Shown piece by piece: positions 18,089 through 27,385 of a stretch of DNA of 64,000 nucleotides. The stretch comes from Gluconacetobacter tumulisoli (GTDB taxonomy: Bacteria > Pseudomonadota > Alphaproteobacteria > Acetobacterales > Acetobacteraceae). Numbering within the stretch: position 1 is the stretch's first letter; every line of letters starts with the position of its first letter. Location of the stretch: NCBI RefSeq assembly GCF_014174155.1, contig NZ_JABEQM010000009.1:116562-180561 (forward strand), written 5' to 3'. The position numbers and the translations under genes were made by a program. The notes beneath the pieces are model-generated. The model saw only the letters and a program-made list of their open reading frames with translations. It did not search any database and was not told where the DNA came from.

Positions 18089-19171
18089 TACAATTTTTGT
18101 CCTATCGGGCAGTTAATGTAACGGACATTTACACGCGCAAAATCCGCATTGTCGATCTTTCGAACGGTCCGGATGTCACATGTTTGACGCATTTTCATAA
18201 AATGTGACTTTTATGTTACGCCCAATCGACAGGTTACCTGATATCCGGACGGCAACCGCGTTTTCCGCGGCGAAAAAGCGTATCTACGATTTCGATTTAT
18301 AGACGACGAAATAACGTCTTTTCCTGGATTCCCGGCATTTCTCCGTACAGGCTCGTAGAGCCTTGCCTTACATCCACCAGTCTTGCGGCGAACAGGACCC
18401 ATGACCGTGGAGGGGCCCGACAACGGACAACTGTTGCGTCGATACATCACCACATGGTGCATGTACCGTCCTCTTCCCGGTATTGCGGCAACGTCTGGAA
18501 TGCCTCGGCGTGCCGGTTCAATATCGCCAGCTTGTAACGCAACAGCAAGATATGTTTCGCTACACGGGGCGATAAATCACCGACTCGTTGCAATATTACA
18601 ACAACAAAACCGTCGGACTCATGAAATGATCACGGTCAGGGCAAGCACTTATCTGTCAACAACGGGAATTGTAATAACGGCGGAGGCGTGCACGTTTGCG
18701 TGAACAACGCTCCATGTCATAGGTTTCCTGGAAAAAGGATCCCCACTAGAAGATTTTTATTAAAATTTCTTTTTATATTCCAGAAGGCATATTGTTCCGT
18801 CCCCGTGCCCGGTTTTCGCAGTCTGAAATTACTTCACCGGATTTCCGTATCCACGTCCTGCATGTAGGCAAGTTCCGGCCTGTCCATATCTGCTCCAATA
18901 TGGTCATACTGGATTCTGCTTCTGACCTTCCGAACCTATTTTTATTTCTTTTTCTACTGTCAAATCATCCGATACAGTCAAAATAAGATCATGAAGTTGA
19001 AATAATCACAAAATCCATCGTCAGAACCCCAGGTTTTTTAAAACCTGCGCAGGATATCAGGGGGATGGCGGTTCCGGCCGCTATCCGCGCGATCCGTCAT
19101 GCGCTATCCGGTCAGCATCGTCGGGGGCCGGCCCACCGACCTCGCGCCCCAATCGTTCCGGAGTTGCCCCC
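18089..19171. other. AT-rich 1.1-kb divergent control region
   Basis: No gene is convincing here. The stretch is much richer in A+T than its flanks, especially 18600-19050. Two symmetric sites are seen: CGCATTTT-CAT-AAAATGTG (18188-18206, one mismatch) close to the TonB receptor start, and CAGGTTTT-TT-AAAACCTG (19030-19047, perfect arms) 125 bp before the aminopeptidase. Their size suggests binding sites. An imperfect hairpin also spans about 18723-18785 (arms CCTGGAA and TTCCAG). The unusual length may hide a small RNA or a lost gene. Confidence 0.4.
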
Positions 19172-21817
19172 ATGCGGCATGCCACCCCCATCGCCACCCT
19201 CCTGCTGGCCGGCACGGCCCTGCTGTCGGGGCCGGCCCGTTGCGAAGCCCCTTTCGACTTCGCCCGCGCCCCCGGCCAGCTTCCCAAGACCGTCGTGCCC
19301 AGCGCATACCGGATCGACATCGCCACCGACATGAAGCGCCTGACCCTGGGCGGGCATGAAAGCATCGACGTCACCGCCACCGCGCCCGCCGGCAGCATCA
19401 CGCTGAACCAGGCGGGGCTGAAGCTGCTGTCGGCGAAGCTGGACGGAACCGCCGCCAGGATCACCCAGGACGATGTGGCGCAGACCGCGACGCTGACCCT
19501 GCCGCACCCGGTCGCCGCCGGCCCCCATACGCTGGTGATCGACTATAGCGGCCCGATTCCGGCGACACCGAACGGCATCTATTACGACGATTACCGCACC
19601 CCGTCGGGCCAGACCCACCGCATGCTGGTCACGCAGTTCGAGGTCGCCGACGCCCGCCGCATGTTCCCCGGCTGGGACGAACCCGCCTTCAAGGCCACCT
19701 TCCAGCTGACCGCGACCCTGCCCGCCAGCTACGTGCCGGTCAGCAACATGCCCGTGACCTCGTCCACGCTGATCGGTGGCAATGCCAGGCGCGTGGCCTT
19801 CGCCACCACGCCGCGCATGTCCACCTACCTGCTGGCCCTGGTCGCCGGCGACATCTCCGCCGTCAGCGGCAAGGGCGGCGCGACCCCCATCAACGTGTAC
19901 GCCCCCACGGGCATGCAGCAGAACGGCACCTACGCCCTGCAGGCGGCCTCCGCGATCCTGCCGTACTACAACGACTATTTCGGCGTGTCCTACCCGCTGC
20001 CGAAGCTGGACCTTCTTGCCATTCCCGGAAATTACGAGGCCGGGGCGATGGAAAACTGGGGCGCCATCACCTTCATCGATGACGATCTGCTGTTCGACCC
20101 CCGGACCAGCGCACCCAGCACGCAGGAACTGGTGTATCTGGTGGTGGCCCACGAAATGGCGCACCAATGGTCCGGCGACCTGGTGACAATGGGATGGTGG
20201 GACAATATCTGGCTCAATGAAGGGTTCGCGACCTGGATGGAGACCAAGGCCACCGATCATTTCAACCCGACCTGGCAGATCTGGCCGCGCCAGCATGCCG
20301 ACCGCGAGCAGGCGATGGCGCAGGACGCCCATCCGACCACCCACCCGATCCAGCTGGTGATTCACGACGTCAGTGAGGCCAATACCGCCTTCGACCGGAT
20401 CAGCTACCAGAAGGGCGAGCAGGTCATCCGCATGATCGAGGACTGGCTGGGCGCCGACATGTTCCGCACGGGCATGCGCGCCTACATGAAAGCCCACGCC
20501 TACGGCAACACCACCAGCGCTGACCTCTGGGCCGCGCTGTCGCAGGTGTCGCACCAGGACGTCGCCACCGTCGCGCGCAGCTTCACCGAACAGCCGGGCA
20601 TCCCGCTGGTGCATGTCGCGCGCCGGTGCGACGCGGGCAGGACGGTACTGACCCTGACCGAGGGCCGCTTCGCGATCCATGACGCGCATCCCCTGCCCGC
20701 ACGGTGGAACATCCCCGTCACCGTCGGCGGTCCGGATGGGGCGGCGCAGCGCGTCATCCTGCACCCCGATGCGCCTGCGAACCTGACCTTCGCGGGCTGC
20801 GACCAGCCGCTGAAGGCCAATCTGGGCGAAAACGGCTATTACCGCACCGCCTATGACGCGGCGTCGCTGACGGCGCTGGGGACGGCATTCAGCCGCCTGG
20901 ACGCGACCGACCGCGCCAACCTGCTGGGCGACCAGTTCGCGCTGTTCCAGGCCGGGCTCGCCCCCCTGGGGGCCTATCTGGACCTGATCGCCGGCCTGTC
21001 GGCGCAGAAGGAAACCAGCATCGCGGTCTGGCAGGACACGATCTCGCACCTGCGTCAGCTGGACAGCATGGAACGCGGCAGCCCGCAGCGCCCGGCCTTC
21101 CGGGCCTTCGCGCGCGCCCTGCTGGCGCCGCAGCTGGTCCGGCTGGGCTGGACGCCGCGCGAGGGCGAATCCTTCCTGGATACGCTGCTGCGTCCCGAAC
21201 TGATCGCGGCCCTGGGCCAGTTCGATGACCAGGCGGTGGTGGCCGAGGCCCAGACCCGCTTCGCCGCCTGGCGCAAGACCCCGTCCACGCTGGCGCCCAG
21301 CCTGCTGGACCCGGTGACCCGGATCGTCGGCCGGCACGCCGATCCGGCCACCTACGCCACCCTGGCCGGCCTGGTCCGCAGTTCCTCCGACACCGAACAG
21401 AAGCTGCGCTTCTTCCGCGCCATGGCGGCCTCGCACGACCCGGCGCTGATCGCGCAATCGGTCCGCATGGCCTATAGCGGCGCCATCCCCAACGGCCGCA
21501 TCGTCCACATGCTGGCGACCATCGCCGCCGGCAGCGACGATCCGGACCGCGTCTGGTCGCTGGTGCAGGCCCCGCAGACGCAGAAGCAGATCCGCGCGCA
21601 TCTGGCGCCCTGGTCGCAATCGGACCTGCTGGCTGCCGTCGCCGGCCAGTCGGTCAGCCCGGCCGTCGCCCAGGCCCTGCTGGACGACCCGTCCACGAAG
21701 GCCAGCACCGGCGCCACCATCGAGGCGAAGAAGGCCGCCGACCTGATCGCCGCGAACGCCGACATCGCGGCACGGGCCCAGGCCGGGCTGGCGGCGTGGC
21801 TGCCGACGCACCATTAA
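19172..21817 (+). CDS. Periplasmic M1-family zinc aminopeptidase
   Basis: 881 residues with signal peptide MRHATPIATLLLAGTALLSG (cleavage near RCEA). The M1 hallmarks are present: the GAMENW exopeptidase motif near residue 291, HEMAHQW near 327 with the third zinc ligand Glu in NEGFATW 18 residues later, and the catalytic Tyr in ISYQKGEQ near 411. The C-terminal half is the alpha-helical ERAP1_C-like domain. It removes N-terminal residues from peptides, here in the periplasm or outside, which would feed amino-acid and peptide uptake. It diverges from the TonB receptor. A copy of a dispersed palindromic repeat follows 9 bp after the stop. Confidence 0.93.
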   Translation: MRHATPIATLLLAGTALLSGPARCEAPFDFARAPGQLPKTVVPSAYRIDIATDMKRLTLGGHESIDVTATAPAGSITLNQAGLKLLSAKLDGTAARITQDDVAQTATLTLPHPVAAGPHTLVIDYSGPIPATPNGIYYDDYRTPSGQTHRMLVTQFEVADARRMFPGWDEPAFKATFQLTATLPASYVPVSNMPVTSSTLIGGNARRVAFATTPRMSTYLLALVAGDISAVSGKGGATPINVYAPTGMQQNGTYALQAASAILPYYNDYFGVSYPLPKLDLLAIPGNYEAGAMENWGAITFIDDDLLFDPRTSAPSTQELVYLVVAHEMAHQWSGDLVTMGWWDNIWLNEGFATWMETKATDHFNPTWQIWPRQHADREQAMAQDAHPTTHPIQLVIHDVSEANTAFDRISYQKGEQVIRMIEDWLGADMFRTGMRAYMKAHAYGNTTSADLWAALSQVSHQDVATVARSFTEQPGIPLVHVARRCDAGRTVLTLTEGRFAIHDAHPLPARWNIPVTVGGPDGAAQRVILHPDAPANLTFAGCDQPLKANLGENGYYRTAYDAASLTALGTAFSRLDATDRANLLGDQFALFQAGLAPLGAYLDLIAGLSAQKETSIAVWQDTISHLRQLDSMERGSPQRPAFRAFARALLAPQLVRLGWTPREGESFLDTLLRPELIAALGQFDDQAVVAEAQTRFAAWRKTPSTLAPSLLDPVTRIVGRHADPATYATLAGLVRSSSDTEQKLRFFRAMAASHDPALIAQSVRMAYSGAIPNGRIVHMLATIAAGSDDPDRVWSLVQAPQTQKQIRAHLAPWSQSDLLAAVAGQSVSPAVAQALLDDPSTKASTGATIEAKKAADLIAANADIAARAQAGLAAWLPTHH

Positions 21818-21826
21818 GGCAGGAAA

Positions 21827-21885
21827 GGTCGGGCGCCGCCCGAACCCGGCAAGGGCCTCGGCCCTTGCATCCCCTTTCGATAAAG
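21827..21885 (+). repeat. Dispersed double-hairpin repeat, copy A
   Basis: The element contains two adjacent hairpins: GGTCGGGC-GCC-GCCCGAACC, then AAGGGC-CTC-GGCCCTT, followed by a C-rich tail. A second copy with the same plan lies at 28729-28788. Both sit directly after the last gene of a unit, so they may act as RNA 3'-end structures or terminators. The two copies agree in most positions, with differences mainly in loops. Confidence 0.6.
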
Positions 21886-21949
21886 TCCGCGGTTTCCAAA
21901 CGGCTATGCCCTTTGGTGGGTCAAGGACAATGCCTTTGCCTTCGGCCCG

Positions 21950-22930
21950 TCACCCCAGATGCGCCAGCAGGCGCGGCCGCAGCACCGCCAGTCCCTTGTA
22001 CTGGATGATATCGTCGGGCAGGTGCGTCAGGACCGACGCGAACTGCGCCCGCCACTCCGGCACCGTCAGGATGTCGGCCAGCGGCAGCAGGTAGGTGCGG
22101 ATCAGGAACAGGATCGCCCCGCTTTCGGGCAGGCGGACCAGATGCTGCACCTCGACACGCATATGGAAGACATCGGCGAAATCGTCGCAATCGGCCAGGC
22201 GCACCCGCGACGCGCCCCAGTCGGCATAGCTGTCCAGCGCGGTATCCAGCCGGTATCCGGCGGTCGTGGTCCAGTTCAGCCGCCGATAGGCCTGCCCGGC
22301 GCCCAACCGCATCAGGAACCGTTCCGCCCGCGGGATCGCGCCGTCCGCGAAATCATGCGGCACCGGCCCATGGATCTCCATGAACGACATGCCGGCGGTA
22401 AAGGCCATCGACCAGTTGGAGGCGAAGGTGACGCATCCCGCATCCGCCCACAACCGGTCCTCGCGCTGGTCCAGCAGGACGATGTCCTCCTGGATCTGGC
22501 TGCCCAGGAACATCAGCGGCCCCATCGGCAGCGACGCGTCGTCGCCGTAGCGGAACGCCTGGCACGTGCCCAGCCGCCGGTTCGTCCACACATACCCGTC
22601 GCCCTGGCGGTCCAGCGTCATGGCCGGATCTGTGCCGACCAGTTCCCGCAGCCCCCACAGCAGGACGTCCCAGCTGGCAGCCCGCATATGCGGCAGTTCG
22701 ACATGGCGGGACGGATCGCGCGCCAGGATGTCGCGCCGTTCCGCCAACTCGGCCACGTACGTCTCGTCCGGGTCAAGGATCGTACGTCCCCATTCCCCCA
22801 CGATCGTGCGCCGCAATCCCGGCGCGGGCTCGACATTGGCGCTGTAGGCATAGCGGTCGCCGGTGAACGGCCACGGAAAGCGCCGGATGCGCGTGGCGCG
22901 GCGAACGGGATCGGACATCGTCTGGACCAT
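21950..22930 (-). CDS. Heme-dependent oxidative N-demethylase alpha subunit-like (DUF3445), dimethylamine monooxygenase type
   Basis: 326 residues, DUF3445 family. Characteristic stretches are FTGDRYAYSANVEPAPGL at the start, CVTFASNWSMAFTAGMSF then IHGPVPHDF in the middle, and YRRLNWTTTAGYRLD before the C-terminal half. In characterised enzymes this PAS-like subunit binds heme and carries out oxygen-dependent removal of a methyl group from a secondary amine such as dimethylamine, releasing formaldehyde. It is the last gene of a three-gene operon with a flavin/2Fe-2S reductase (16 bp gap) and a zinc-ribbon subunit, the same gene set as dimethylamine monooxygenase. Substrate is inferred. An in-frame ATG at 22918 is the alternative start. 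Confidence 0.85.
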   Translation of the reverse strand: MVQTMSDPVRRATRIRRFPWPFTGDRYAYSANVEPAPGLRRTIVGEWGRTILDPDETYVAELAERRDILARDPSRHVELPHMRAASWDVLLWGLRELVGTDPAMTLDRQGDGYVWTNRRLGTCQAFRYGDDASLPMGPLMFLGSQIQEDIVLLDQREDRLWADAGCVTFASNWSMAFTAGMSFMEIHGPVPHDFADGAIPRAERFLMRLGAGQAYRRLNWTTTAGYRLDTALDSYADWGASRVRLADCDDFADVFHMRVEVQHLVRLPESGAILFLIRTYLLPLADILTVPEWRAQFASVLTHLPDDIIQYKGLAVLRPRLLAHLG

Positions 22931-22946
22931 GCGCCGTACGGGCTCC

Positions 22947-23894
22947 CTACAGATCGAGGCTCAGGACACCCTCGGCCCGCGACACGCAGGGCATCAGGCA
23001 GGATTGCGCGGCGCGCTCGGCCGGCGACAGGACCAGGTCGCGATGCAGGATCGTCCCCGCCGCGTCCATGCGGCATTCGCCGCACACGCCGCGCCGGCAC
23101 ATCGCGGGCCATTCCACCCCCGCCGCCGCCAGCGCGTCCAGCATGCTGACATCGGCAGCCACCGCGATGTCGCGGCCCGTCCGGTGCAGCCGCACGGTAA
23201 AGGGCGCGCCCTCGGCGGCGTCGACCCCGCCGAACCGTTCGGCATGGCAGCGTTCCTCGGGCCAGCCATGCGCCTGCGCCAGGGCCAGTGCCGAATCCAT
23301 CAGCCCGTCCGGGCCGCAGACATACAGATGCGTGCCCAGCACCTGCGTTTGCAGCGCATGGTCCATCGCCGCCTGCATCGCGGCGCGCCCGCGCAGGATC
23401 CGCAGCCCGTCGCCGGCCAGCGCCGCCAGTTCCGCATGGTGGGGCACCGGCGCCCCGGCGGCCACGGCGTAGAGCACGCTGACCCGCCGCCCCCAGCGTC
23501 GTGCGGCGCGCAGATGCGACAGGAACGGGGTGATCCCGATCCCGCCGGCGATCAGCAGATGATGCCGCGCCGTCGCCACCGGCGCGAACGCATCGCGCGG
23601 CCGGCCGCATCGCAGGATATGCCCGGGGCGCACGCGATGCAGCCAGGCCGATCCCCCCTGCCCGTCGGGCCGGTGCAGGACCGAAATCCTGTAAGCCTCC
23701 GGCGCGTGTCCTTCCCCCGTCAGGGAATAGGCATTGCGGCGGTCGCCGCACGCCACCACAAGGTGGCTGCCGGGCACATGGGACGGCAGCCCTTCGCCCT
23801 CGGTCGGACGCAGGACGAATTCCCGGATCGACGGCGCCACGTCGACGACCTGCTCCACCCGCAGGACCAGATCATCCCCGGCCGGCGCACTCAT
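22947..23894 (-). CDS. Ferredoxin-reductase subunit (FAD, NAD(P), 2Fe-2S) of the N-demethylase
   Basis: 315 residues. The start at 23894 overlaps the upstream stop as ATGA, which implies translational coupling. Domain order: FAD-binding barrel (RNAYSLTGEG, the Arg-x-Tyr-Ser flavin motif), NAD(P)-binding fold (GGIGITPFLSHL and CGPDGLMD), then a C-terminal plant-type ferredoxin domain with Cys-x4-Cys-x2-Cys (CRRGVCGEC) and the last Cys near SCLMPC. This is the phthalate dioxygenase reductase/VanB layout. It passes electrons from NAD(P)H to the heme subunit encoded next. It could also serve the distant Rieske oxygenase, which has no reductase beside it; that is speculation. Confidence 0.88.
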   Translation of the reverse strand: MSAPAGDDLVLRVEQVVDVAPSIREFVLRPTEGEGLPSHVPGSHLVVACGDRRNAYSLTGEGHAPEAYRISVLHRPDGQGGSAWLHRVRPGHILRCGRPRDAFAPVATARHHLLIAGGIGITPFLSHLRAARRWGRRVSVLYAVAAGAPVPHHAELAALAGDGLRILRGRAAMQAAMDHALQTQVLGTHLYVCGPDGLMDSALALAQAHGWPEERCHAERFGGVDAAEGAPFTVRLHRTGRDIAVAADVSMLDALAAAGVEWPAMCRRGVCGECRMDAAGTILHRDLVLSPAERAAQSCLMPCVSRAEGVLSLDL

Positions 23895-24469
23895 GCCGAT
23901 GCCTCGGCATCCGCGCTGAAGGCGACCAGCGCCGCCAGCCGGCGCGACAGGTGCTGGTGCACCACCAGGGCGCGGCCGCAGCCGGGACAGGCGACATGCG
24001 ATCCGGGAACGGCCTCGGCACGGAACAGGGTCTTGCAATGGACGCATTGCAGGCGGGCCGGGCCTTCGCCCACGGCGTGGCAGCGGATCTCGGCCTCGAT
24101 CATGCCCGCCGTCCGCGCCCGGGCCGCCAGTTCCAGGATATCGCTTGCCGGGCCGGCCAGCATCAGCCGCCATCCTACCCGCGCAGCACCCAGCGCGTCG
24201 TCGAGCCAGGCCAGCGTATCGGCGGTCACCTGCGCCGACGCATCGCGGCGCTGCCGGCAGGGATGGCCGGCGGCCGCGACATCGGCGGCCCAGCCCGCCA
24301 GCGTGTCGGCCCCGGCAGGCCCCAGCCCCACCAGGACAAAACCCCGCCCCTGCGGATCGATGCCCGGGGCCGAGGCCGGCCAGCGCGGCAGGTTGGTGGT
24401 GGCGGACGGCACGAACCGGCGATGTTCCCGCCCCGTCCCGGCCGACGGATGCCCTGCCTCATGCGTCAT
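23891..24469 (-). CDS. DmmA-like subunit of dimethylamine monooxygenase, zinc-ribbon C-terminus
   Basis: 192 residues. The N-terminal part (FVLVGLGPAGADTLAGWAADVAAAGHPC) looks like a small alpha/beta domain; the C-terminal part carries two CxxC pairs, CVHCKTLF and CPGCGRAL, about 22 residues apart, forming a zinc ribbon, followed by VVHQHLSRRLAALVAF. This combination matches the DmmA family found only with DUF3445 heme N-demethylases. It is first in the operon, with AGGGG 6 bp before the ATG, and its stop overlaps the reductase start by 4 bp. The role of the zinc ribbon in the complex is not known to me. Confidence 0.82.
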   Translation of the reverse strand: MTHEAGHPSAGTGREHRRFVPSATTNLPRWPASAPGIDPQGRGFVLVGLGPAGADTLAGWAADVAAAGHPCRQRRDASAQVTADTLAWLDDALGAARVGWRLMLAGPASDILELAARARTAGMIEAEIRCHAVGEGPARLQCVHCKTLFRAEAVPGSHVACPGCGRALVVHQHLSRRLAALVAFSADAEASA

Positions 24470-24591
24470 GGCGGCCCCTGTCCGAACAATGGTTCGTTCC
24501 CGGATCGTAGCGGACGTCCCCGTCCGAAATCAATCGTCCCCCGCGATCCGACCTCCCGTCCATTGCGGGACCAAATCGTCATTCACACCGG

Positions 24592-24605
24592 ATACGAAAT
24601 AGTAT
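24592..24605. promoter_or_regulatory. Candidate GntR/FadR-type operator
   Basis: ATAC-N6-GTAT (ATACGAAATAGTAT) sits 38 bp upstream of the gntR start in the 173-bp region shared with the divergent N-demethylase operon. FadR-subfamily regulators often bind short GTAT/ATAC-like half sites. The central bases are not symmetric, so this is a weak call. Confidence 0.3.
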
Positions 24606-24642
24606 ATCGTCCTGTCGACAGAGCATGGAGACAGGACGGCCC

Positions 24643-25314
24643 ATGTCCGAAAGCAGCGTGGAACGCGCCTATGACAGCCTGCGCCGCATGGCGGTCGGCT
24701 TCGCGTTCAAGCCCGGCGAACGGCTGAACGAGGGCACGGTGTCCCGCCAGCTGGGCATGAGCCGCGCCCCGGTGCGCGAAGCGATGAACCGGCTGGCCAG
24801 CGAGGGCCTGCTGACGGTCGTCCCCGGACAGGGCTTCTTCTGCCGCCAGCTCAGCATCTCGGAAATCGAGGCCCTGTACGAGGTCCGCGGCGACCTGGAG
24901 GCCGCTTCGGTCCGTGCCGCCGCCCGGCACGGCGATGCCCGCACCCTGTCCGACCTGCGGGCGGCCGCCGCGTCCCTGGTCGCGGCGGCGGACGGGCTGG
25001 ACATCGATACGCTGATCGCGCGCGACGAGGCCTTCCACCTGGAACTGGCGCGGCTGGCCGGCAATGCGGAACGGGTGCGCATCTTGGAAAACGCCAACGC
25101 ACGCATCCGCTTCGTCCGGCAGATCAACCTGGAACGGCCGGCGCGGACCCTGCGCTCGCTGACCGATCATGTCGCCATCGCCAACGCGGTGGTGCGCGGC
25201 GACGGCGAGGCGGCGGCGGCGCTGATGCTGGCCCATCTGCGCGACAGCGCCGCCCAGGCCGCCGCCGGCGTCCGCGACGGGCTGGTCCGGATCTACGCGC
25301 AGGCCGTGGCATGA
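24643..25314 (+). CDS. GntR-family (FadR/FCD type) transcriptional regulator
   Basis: 223 residues. The winged-helix part has EGTVSRQLGMSRAPVREAMNRLASEGLLTVVPGQGFF, the usual FadR-type HTH and wing. The C-terminal FCD domain is all-helical with the metal-site pattern: ARDEAFHLELARLAGN (Asp, His), LTDHVAIANAV (His) and the last His in MLAHLRDSA. Such regulators bind a carboxylic acid, amino acid or sugar acid. The start at 24643 has AGGAC upstream; an ATG at 24625 is possible. Its stop overlaps the dehydrogenase start (ATGA), so it is autogenously encoded with the pathway it probably controls, and may also control the divergent N-demethylase operon. Confidence 0.9.
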   Translation: MSESSVERAYDSLRRMAVGFAFKPGERLNEGTVSRQLGMSRAPVREAMNRLASEGLLTVVPGQGFFCRQLSISEIEALYEVRGDLEAASVRAAARHGDARTLSDLRAAAASLVAAADGLDIDTLIARDEAFHLELARLAGNAERVRILENANARIRFVRQINLERPARTLRSLTDHVAIANAVVRGDGEAAAALMLAHLRDSAAQAAAGVRDGLVRIYAQAVA

Positions 25315-26567
25315 GGATCGTCATCCTGGGCGGCGGCGTCGTCGGCGTCACCACCGCCTACCAGCTGCAACAGGACGGACACGAGGTCGTGGTGCTGGAC
25401 CGGCGCGACGACGTGGCGGCCGAAACCAGCTGGGGCAATGCGGGCATGGTCGCCCCCGGCCATTCCTTCGTCTGGTCGTCGCCGGCCGCCCCGATGATCC
25501 TGCTGAAATCCCTGTTCCTCCGCGACCAGGCACTGCGGTTCCGCTTTTCGGCCGATCCGCACCTCTATGCCTGGTCGCTGCGCTTTCTCGGCCAGTGCAC
25601 GGCCGACAAGGCGCGGCGCAACACGCTGCTGAAGCACCGGCTGGCCGCCTATTCGCAATCGGTCCTGCATGGCGTGCTGGGACGCGAGGCGATCGCCTAT
25701 GACCGCAGCGACCGGGGCATCCTGTATGTCCATCGCAGCGCCCAGGCGCTGGAGCGCGGCATCGCGCAGATGCGCCTGCTGCAATCCGACGGGCAGGTCG
25801 TGCGGGTGCTGGACCGTGCGGGAATCGCCGCCATCGACCCGGTGCTGGGCGCGGCCCCGGGCATCGTCGGCGCCATCCATTGCCCGACCGACGAAACCGG
25901 CGACCCCGCCCTGTTCACCCGCGCCCTGGCCGGCCTGGTCGCCGCGCGCGGCGGCGAGATCGCGACCGGGACGACGATCACCGGCATCGACACCGACGGC
26001 CGCGCCGTGACCGGCATCCAAACCGATAGCGGGCACGTCACGGGCGACGCCTATGTGCTGGCGCTGGGGTCGTACAGCCCCATCCTGGCGCGCCGGATCG
26101 GCATCCGCCTGCCGATCTATCCCATCAAGGGCTACGCGCTGACCATCCCGATCGGCGGCCACGCCCATCCGCCCACTGTCGCCTCGGTCGACGAGCATCA
26201 TCTGGTCGCGATCTCGCGCTTCGGGGACCGCCTCCGCGTCACCGCCACGGCCGCGTTCTCGGGCTATGACGTCAGCTACAGGCCGTCCGACTTCACCTTC
26301 ATGACGGACATCGTCCGCACCCTCTATCCGGATGGCGCGGATTATGCGCGGGCGCAGATGTGGGCCGGGCTGCGTCCGATGACGCCGACGAACCTGCCGG
26401 TGTTCGGCCGCGCCCGGTATCGCAACCTGTATCTCAATACCGGCCACGGCCATATCGGCTGGACGATGTCGCATGGCTCGGCCCGCATCACGGCGGACCT
26501 GATCGCCGGCCGGCCGCCCGGCCTGCCCATGAATGGTCTGCTGGCGTGCGAAGGGCATGCGCCATGA
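25311..26567 (+). CDS. dadA: D-amino acid dehydrogenase (DadA-like)
   Basis: 418 residues, the usual DadA length. The FAD motif GGGVVGVTTAYQLQQDGHEVVVLDRR opens the protein, and SWGNAGMVAPGHS matches the family's second conserved block. Further DadA elements are FLGQCTADKARRNTLLKHRLAAYSQSVL and, near the end, WAGLRPMTPTNLPVFG and NTGHGHIGWTMSHGSA. DadA oxidises D-amino acids to 2-oxo acids, feeding electrons to the respiratory chain. It overlaps gntR upstream (ATGA) and the racemase-like gene downstream (ATGA), so the three are translationally coupled. Confidence 0.88.
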   Translation: MRIVILGGGVVGVTTAYQLQQDGHEVVVLDRRDDVAAETSWGNAGMVAPGHSFVWSSPAAPMILLKSLFLRDQALRFRFSADPHLYAWSLRFLGQCTADKARRNTLLKHRLAAYSQSVLHGVLGREAIAYDRSDRGILYVHRSAQALERGIAQMRLLQSDGQVVRVLDRAGIAAIDPVLGAAPGIVGAIHCPTDETGDPALFTRALAGLVAARGGEIATGTTITGIDTDGRAVTGIQTDSGHVTGDAYVLALGSYSPILARRIGIRLPIYPIKGYALTIPIGGHAHPPTVASVDEHHLVAISRFGDRLRVTATAAFSGYDVSYRPSDFTFMTDIVRTLYPDGADYARAQMWAGLRPMTPTNLPVFGRARYRNLYLNTGHGHIGWTMSHGSARITADLIAGRPPGLPMNGLLACEGHAP

Positions 26568-27355
26568 TGCAGGCCTCTCCCGCGGACCCGCCCCTCGACC
26601 TCGGCGTCATGGATTCGACCCTGGATGGTGGGCTGACGGCGCGGGCGGCGCTGGGCGTCGTCGTGCTGGCCACCGACCAGACGCTGGAACATGAATTCCG
26701 CTTCCTGCTGGACGGATCGGTCTTTCCCGGGGTCGCCTTCTACGTGGCGCGGGTGTTCAACGACGCGGACATCACGCCCGCGACCCTGCAGGCCATCGGC
26801 GCACGCCTGACCGCGGGCACCGCCCTGATCCTGCCCGGCAGCCCGCTGGACGTCGTGGCATTCGGCTGCACCTCCGCCACCATGGTACTGGGCGAGGATG
26901 CGGTGTTCGCCGAACTCCGCAAGGCGCGCCCCGGCGTGGCCTGCACCACGCCGATCACCGGCGCACTGGCGGCATTCCAGGCCCTCGGCGCCCGCAGGAT
27001 CGGTCTGCTGACCCCCTACCGTCCCGATATCAACCGGGGCATCGCCGCCTATTTCGCCGGCCGTGGCGTGCATGTCGCGGCAACGGCCACCTTCGACCGA
27101 GTGGACGACCGCGACGCCGCGCGGATCCAGGTCGCGGATATCGAGGATGCGGCCGCGCGCATGGCCCAGTCGGGCGCCATCGACGCGCTGTTCGTCTCCT
27201 GCACCAGCCTGCGGGTGGCCGAGGCCGTGGATCGGATCGAACGCCGCACAGGCCTCCCCGTGACCTCCAGCAACCACGCCATGGCCTGGCACATGCTGCG
27301 CCTGGCCGGCATCACCGATCCGGCGCCCGGCGCCGGACGCCTGTTCAGGCTCTGA
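26564..27355 (+). CDS. Asp/Glu/hydantoin racemase-superfamily protein (maleate isomerase/EutA-like)
   Basis: 263 residues from the ATG overlapping the dadA stop (a second ATG follows at once). Two active-site cysteines are visible: Cys102 in FGCTSATMV and Cys213 in SCTSLRV, the paired-cysteine arrangement of this superfamily; the ITGALAAFQALGARRIGLLTPY block matches maleate cis-trans isomerase, arylmalonate decarboxylase and the ectoine-utilisation protein EutA. In the operon it could supply or isomerise the D-amino-acid substrate of the neighbouring dehydrogenase. The exact reaction cannot be read from sequence. Confidence 0.82.
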   Translation: MMQASPADPPLDLGVMDSTLDGGLTARAALGVVVLATDQTLEHEFRFLLDGSVFPGVAFYVARVFNDADITPATLQAIGARLTAGTALILPGSPLDVVAFGCTSATMVLGEDAVFAELRKARPGVACTTPITGALAAFQALGARRIGLLTPYRPDINRGIAAYFAGRGVHVAATATFDRVDDRDAARIQVADIEDAAARMAQSGAIDALFVSCTSLRVAEAVDRIERRTGLPVTSSNHAMAWHMLRLAGITDPAPGAGRLFRL

Positions 27356-27385
27356 CTTCCCCCCAACACACGAAAGAGTACCTTG

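Noticed and set aside
19112..21814. Long minus-strand frame opposite the M1 aminopeptidase
   Set aside because: Antisense shadow with low-complexity composition; the zinc-peptidase motifs are on the plus strand.
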